In this document: in pieces, positions 59,561 through 64,000 of the stretch
Position numbering within the stretch: position 1 is the stretch's first letter
Layout: every line of letters begins with the position of its first letter
Source of the DNA: Rotaria sp. Silwood1
Taxonomy: Eukaryota; Rotifera; Eurotatoria; Philodinida; Philodinidae
Direction: 5' to 3'
Length of the DNA stretch: 64,000 nucleotides
Assembly (NCBI GenBank): GCA_905250075.1
Contig: CAJNOP010000128.1
Location: forward strand, 434,005 to 498,004
Program-made: the position numbers and the translations under genes
The notes under the pieces: model-generated
The model's database searches: none
What the model saw: only the letters and a program-made list of their open reading frames with translations
What the model was told of the DNA's origin: nothing

Positions 59561-60998
59561 TTACCAATGGTAAGCTGGACAAATTATATGTCAAAAGAGG
59601 GAGCTAATCTGTTTTTTCAATCGAGAATGCATACTTACTATTTACTTTGTTTACTATAGTACTATAAATTCATCTTAGGTACACAATAATCTTCAAGATC
59701 AATAGTAATTTTGATAACTTTATTAAAACATCAACAGCAAAGCATTCATTTATCTTAACAAAAGCACCTTTGTGAATATTGACTAAAATGAAAATGAAGA
59801 AGCATGACTGTCTGTAAGATAGTTGTGTCTAGAATATAAGACACTTCTGATGTCTAAATTATGTCTCAACTAGACTTTAGACGAATGCACCGCCTTGTAA
59901 GACGCATGGCATTTTTTAGAGTGAATACATAAATGGATATCGCCATTGCACACCAGTTGCACATTTTCTTTATGATGGTGTCGTCACATGATGACGCTAG
60001 TTATTAGTTGTCGATTACGTGACACTTCATCGAAATGCATGCGGGTCTTCTCCAAGCCTGCGTAATTTGTTTATTTAATCTATTTAGAAAAAAACTTACC
60101 TTCTATAAAATTCATTTTTCATTGACAGATTATTCAATAGATAGGATTGCCATTCCAATAGAAAAATATTTCCTAATGTTTCCGTGACTAATAAATCACT
60201 TGGACTACCTTTTCGATTTCTATAGAATTTGTTATTGTAATAGAAAATAGTAGGCTTTAAGAATAGTTCAGTTAAATTTTGAATCTTAATAATTATTAGA
60301 TTTTTGATTCGATTATAAGATGTTTGGTTAAGAAACGACCTAATGTTTCCAGAATATTGTCACGTGATGAGATAGAAGTGTCGAATTTTAAATGTAGTAA
60401 ACAATGTTGATGACCAAAATCTACCTTTTAATTTCTTATATGTATCAAGTTGATGCATATTTATTTATTCTTCTCTTTTCTTTTCTTTTCTTTTAGTCTG
60501 TTTGAAATAGCAAAACAGTTATTAGCTAATAGAAATAAAGCATGATATCTTATCTGTATCTATAATTCAAATAGAAGAATAAGATACCTTCGTAATTTTC
60601 TAAATGTCTCATACACGAGAAGTAGTGTTATAAAATTTTATACACTACACTGCGCGATGCGCGGTCCTATCGAAAAAATCTGCCGCTGCACGCGGCCGTA
60701 TAGAACAGCTTGTTTCGATCTCTGATACGCATTAATCGGTGGCAATTCAAGCAAGTTGTTGTTGACACAAGCTGGAAATGGGTAAAACCCAAGAAATATT
60801 GCCATGACTAATAATTCTTTTTACATTCTTTGAAAAGAAGAGGAAACGAAAAATAGAAGAACAGAAATTCTATCAATGCACCACATTTGCTAGCATGATT
60901 GTTGTCCGCCAATCGATCGAGAACTTGTTCAACGTTACTTGAATCACTTGGTGGAAAACCAGCTTTTCAAAACAAGCATAGCCAAATAAAATCGTCAT
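59561..60998. other. Intergenic region with a GC-rich knot
   Basis: No gene is supported. A CTTTT run (60.475-60.495 kb) and a short GC-rich segment at 60.65-60.71 kb stand out. Confidence 0.4.
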
Positions 60999-61308
60999 TT
61001 ACCACAAAATTTGATTCGATTGTTGAAAGAAAATGTAATTCATTAACACGTAGAATACTAATATTGATTCAAAAATAAATATCGGGTGGTGCAGAAATAA
61101 TGACTGGTCTATACCTTCGACGTTCTCAGCTTCCTTATATGCTTTATTCAAAACCAAATACATCAGCGAAGAAAGCCCTATATTTAGCGTTAAAAACGAG
61201 TGTTTGAAACCTGCATCTTTTGTTCTGAAAATAGGCAAAGCTTTACGTCAAACGAACTAGATCACTTTTTGGACGTTCACGCATTTCATCGATGCAGTCA
61301 TCAGCCAT
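60999..61308 (-). CDS. Possible two-TM small protein with a 22-nt intron
   Basis: Frames 61248-61308 and 60999-61224 join in phase if the 22 nt 61225-61246 (GTAAAGC...TTTTCAG) are removed, giving 95 residues beginning MADDCIDEMRERPKSDLVRL. Two hydrophobic segments, FLTLNIGLSSLMYLVL and FIFESILVFYVLMNYIFF, flank a polar loop with acidic residues. The protein would be a small membrane protein of unknown role. Twenty-two nt is shorter than any other intron here. The alternatives are an unspliced 79-residue protein from ATG 61238, or a pseudogene with a deletion inside its intron. No family is recognised. Confidence 0.35.
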
Positions 61309-62226
61309 TTTAGTCTTTGTATGTTTTAAGTAATATTGAACAACTGAACACACCGTCGATGTGATTTTCATCTGTCTTTTTTTCTGCAGCCTACTGTTAT
61401 AGATCTAGTATCTGCGCTGATATTATTAGCTTCACATTTGATATGTATGTTTTATATTATTGATTAAGATACGAAATAGCTTCCTTTGATGCGCTCGTTT
61501 ATCCACATGGTTTGTAATATATAATGGAGTGATTTATGATGTACAGAGGATCGCTTGATATGATAGAAAACAAGAATTAACGAAGCGTAAATGTAAGAAA
61601 AAGAAAAAGAAGAGAGAAGCTTTTGTAATCATTACCATGCGTCACATAATATAATTAATACAATGAGAAGCTTGTTGCTATCGAATATCGTCATAGATTA
61701 ACTAATGTTTACGATTGGTTCTTTCCATATACAAAGTTATTTTAGTTCTATGAGCTAAGAAAATGCTCTCTGCTCTTCAATCATATAGGATAATATATCT
61801 GTTCTATCATTTTTGTTTAATCGCATGAAATATGTTAGTTAATCTTGCTACACATGTATCTAAGCAACTTTTATTCTTTACTAGTAGTAATACTGTTATA
61901 AAAGCACAGATATCTATGACAGTGATACATTTAATAAACTGATGTTTCGAAAAAAATGTGCTCTTCTAATATAAAGGGTGTGTAATAAGTTCTGATTCCC
62001 TTTTACGGACGAACTTGGAAGAAAGATGATTTATCAAATTTCTTTCTTGTTCTGCACTTGCGAACAACGATAAGCAAAATAGATCGCATGTATTGGCTGA
62101 AATAGGTTTGATATAAAGCTGGAAAGGAATGAGAAAAAGGACAGATGCATTATATCTATTTGCTTATTAAACGAGTCGCCCTCGTTCTTATTATCATATT
62201 CCACATACGATCGTACCATTTTAAAA
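61309..62226. other. Intergenic, possible mariner-like end at 61.97 kb
   Basis: No gene is supported. AAGGGTGTGTAATAAGTTCT at 61973, preceded by TATA, has the layout of a mariner-type terminal repeat (compare the 47.86-48.44 kb element), but I found no matching opposite end. Confidence 0.35.
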
Positions 62227-62567
62227 ATGCGTTCTCTCGTCTTGCTCTTGATCCTGGTGCTCTGTTGTTTTGGTGCTGAGGCACTCAGAAAGAGACAGTC
62301 GGAAAACAAACATGCCGGTGAGATCTTTCATAATCCAAAACGCAATAAAACTCGTTCCTTCTAGGCTCTTGTCCGTTTCATTTTGTGGCATGCGGCATTG
62401 CCTGTACATTTAACTGGATGGACTTCGAGAGGTGTTCGAACGGCCAGAACTGCTGCATAAGAGACAGTCAATGCGCCTCTGATGAAAAATGCTGTCCACC
62501 CGACTGTGGATGTCACAATCACTGCAGAAAGGCTGTAGAGAAGCCGGCCTGGCAGAAGCAGCCTTAG
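62227..62567 (+). CDS. Secreted WAP-type (four-disulfide core) cysteine-rich protein
   Basis: Two exons, 62227-62317 and 62365-62567, giving 97 residues. A signal peptide (MRSLVLLLILVLCCFGAEA) is followed by a KRQ site and a cysteine-rich domain. The core SQCASDEKCCPPDCGCHNHC matches the WAP pattern (Cx5CCx3-5Cx3C), as in elafin CPGIKKCCEGSCGMAC. The upstream part CPFHFVACGIAC and CSNGQNCC supply further cysteines. WAP proteins are small secreted protease inhibitors or antimicrobials (family knowledge); which applies here is unknown. The 47-nt intron joins in phase. AATAAAG follows the stop by about 45 nt. Its codons are much richer in G/C than any other gene in the window (CTC, GTC, CTG, TGC, AAG), suggesting a different base-composition history or high expression. 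Confidence 0.8.
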
Positions 62568-64000
62568 AATGTGACAGTCTTTTTTTTCGACCTTTGAAGA
62601 TTCATTTTGCGACAATAAAGAAATGGGGTAATTCTGATCGCTCATGTTGAATTGGATCTCGAAAACTATGATATGTCGAACACACACATTCTTAATTTTG
62701 TTGGCTTAGTCGAAAGAAGATAAAAAATGCAGAAACAGTCATTTTTGAGTGATAGAAAGAAAGGTTTCGGTATTGCCACCAATTATGCGCCACTATTGAT
62801 CTCTATGTATTCTTTCTAGAATAGCTTTTTATGACAAATGCTGAGTGCACACCATGGATTAAGTTTAAATTTGCACCGATGGCACTTTCTGACAGAGATG
62901 GAACCGGTGCCGCTCTAAACCGGTCTATATTTCTCACTTTCCCGTTCTATGATGATAATCATATGAAAAAACAACTGGCACCAAGACTAGTTCCACTAAT
63001 CCCATAGGAATTTATTTTAAAAAAAATTTTCAAAATACCCATCAGTGAGACTATTGTTATCAACGGGAAAACATTATATCAGTATGCGTGAAAGTACGAA
63101 GGTAGCCCTCAAGAGAGTTCACTATGAAACAAGGCTTCATTTCAAGCCTTAGCCTGTTGTCTATAGATCGATATTTTGTCGGTAGATCAGTTTTTCCTTT
63201 ATAAACTGACGTATCATCAGCATCCTGTTTAGTACCGGTAGGCTAGTTTTGCCCGGTAGACCGGTTCCATATCTGCTTCTGATGAACTCGCGTCTGTCGA
63301 GCGATGCTGGATTGTCATCGTTCCCGTTATCCTTTTATTCGAGGAACTTGCGAGCTTTCTGTTTTAATAAGATGCCAAGCGTTCGAAGGAGAATACATGA
63401 TCTCAAAATTATTTGCAAAAGCTAAAATTAGTTATGATATACAACAAAATAGAGATCTTGATCGAAAAAAATGTAATATACTTAAAATCTGCTCGAAGTA
63501 ATAGAGACGAACGATGACTTTTCTTGGGTTAGCGGATATTTTAGTTCTTTAGCTGAGTTCTGCTTTCATCGAATATCATAAAATTTTTCTCAAACCTAAA
63601 TAGCTTTATGGATAGATTGATCACTATTGGAACCTTCGCATTTGTCGAATAAGTTGTTAAAGATATTGCTATCGGCTTTATTAAGTAACAATTACCGTGC
63701 TGTACACCCAAAATTCTAGTACTCTGTATGACTAGATTTCATCTTTTTGTGATTAGTCAGAATAAAAAAGTGACTTCGCTTTGACTTAGAATATTTTGAA
63801 CTTCAAAAATACAGCTAAAATTATTAAAGAAATTATTATTCGTGCTACACGATTCGTTGGAACTGGCACATATAACCTTGATTAGAAGCTTTCGTAGAAG
63901 AGTTGTTGATTCTTCGATTTGATCACTGTCATGGAACCTCATTGCATCATTATGTTAAAGATTCAAAAACTTTTTATCATGATCAATATACGAAAAATGC
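62568..64000. other. 3' terminal region, no supported gene
   Basis: Includes the WAP 3' UTR and a foldback-like segment at 62.89-63.28 kb. A frame at 63304-63501 (MLDCHRSRYPF...) has no recognisable domain. The rest is AT-rich. Confidence 0.4.
62893..63275. repeat. Possible foldback element with GGAACCGGT ends
   Basis: AGATGGAACCGGTGCCG on the left and the complement of AGATATGGAACCGGTCTACC on the right form an inverted pair about 380 nt apart, with further ACCGGT words inside each end. The pairing is weak beyond 40 nt. Confidence 0.35.

Noticed and set aside
62034..62687. Minus-strand frames opposite the WAP gene
   Set aside because: Shadows of the GC-rich plus-strand gene, whose signal peptide, cysteine pattern and intron are convincing.
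63304..63501. 65-codon frame MLDCHRSRYPF...
   Set aside because: Some coding-like character but no domain, splice site or signal peptide; left unannotated.
1..64000. Search by eye for tRNA, rRNA, spliced-leader RNA genes and CRISPR arrays
   Set aside because: No convincing tRNA A/B boxes with a foldable cloverleaf, no rRNA-like sequence, no intact leader sequence and no regularly spaced repeats were seen. A covariance-model scan would be decisive.

Overview
The window reads as one contig of an AT-rich animal nuclear genome, most likely a bdelloid rotifer (inference, about 60% sure). Split genes have GT-AG introns, many only 45-70 nt long, and conserved genes are tightly packed. Other pointers are a likely bacterial-derived haloalkane dehalogenase, a secreted M15-like protein, short CCCACA-type repeats resembling the TGTGGG telomere unit I recall for bdelloids, and an operon-like gene cluster. 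All exon coordinates come from reading open frames and splice sites by eye.

Layout. 1-12.3 kb is dense housekeeping: DONSON (-, cut by the left edge) head-to-head with RPS7 (+); an RNF126/RNF115-type ubiquitin ligase (-) head-to-head with NDUFA10 (+); then ENY2, CMC1 and POP5 (+) spaced 161, 100 to 118 and 30 nt apart, each with a splice-acceptor-like tract just before its start codon. 12.4-18 kb holds an old colinear local duplication (copies A and B); copy A carries a GC-rich MULE-like MITE with a 10-bp target duplication and a 394-bp palindromic MITE. 18-31.5 kb is gene-poor: a secreted M15-like protein with missing zinc ligands, a small alpha-crystallin/sHSP protein, another palindrome and decayed coding fragments. 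31.5-36.6 kb has a secreted RyR-like-domain protein, a carboxypeptidase B-like enzyme and an NAD-dependent epimerase. 38.7-45.3 kb has two tail-to-tail paralogous immunoglobulin-superfamily genes with identical internal exon lengths. 47.9-48.4 kb is a mariner-type MITE. 51-52.8 kb encodes a haloalkane dehalogenase. 53.1-53.4 kb is a foldback element. 53.8-58.8 kb holds two divergently transcribed, decayed genes only 37 nt apart that look like the two halves of a poorly described multi-copy, transposon-like family. 59-64 kb has a tandem repeat, a possible two-TM protein with a 22-nt intron, a GC-rich WAP-type cysteine-rich secreted protein and foldback-like sequence.

Functionally, the left block links replication-fork protection, translation, ubiquitination, mitochondrial respiration (NDUFA10, CMC1), SAGA/TREX-2 (ENY2) and RNase P/MRP (POP5). 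The right block is accessory: secreted or surface proteins, acquired enzymes and mobile-element remains. I saw no rRNA, tRNA or CRISPR array.
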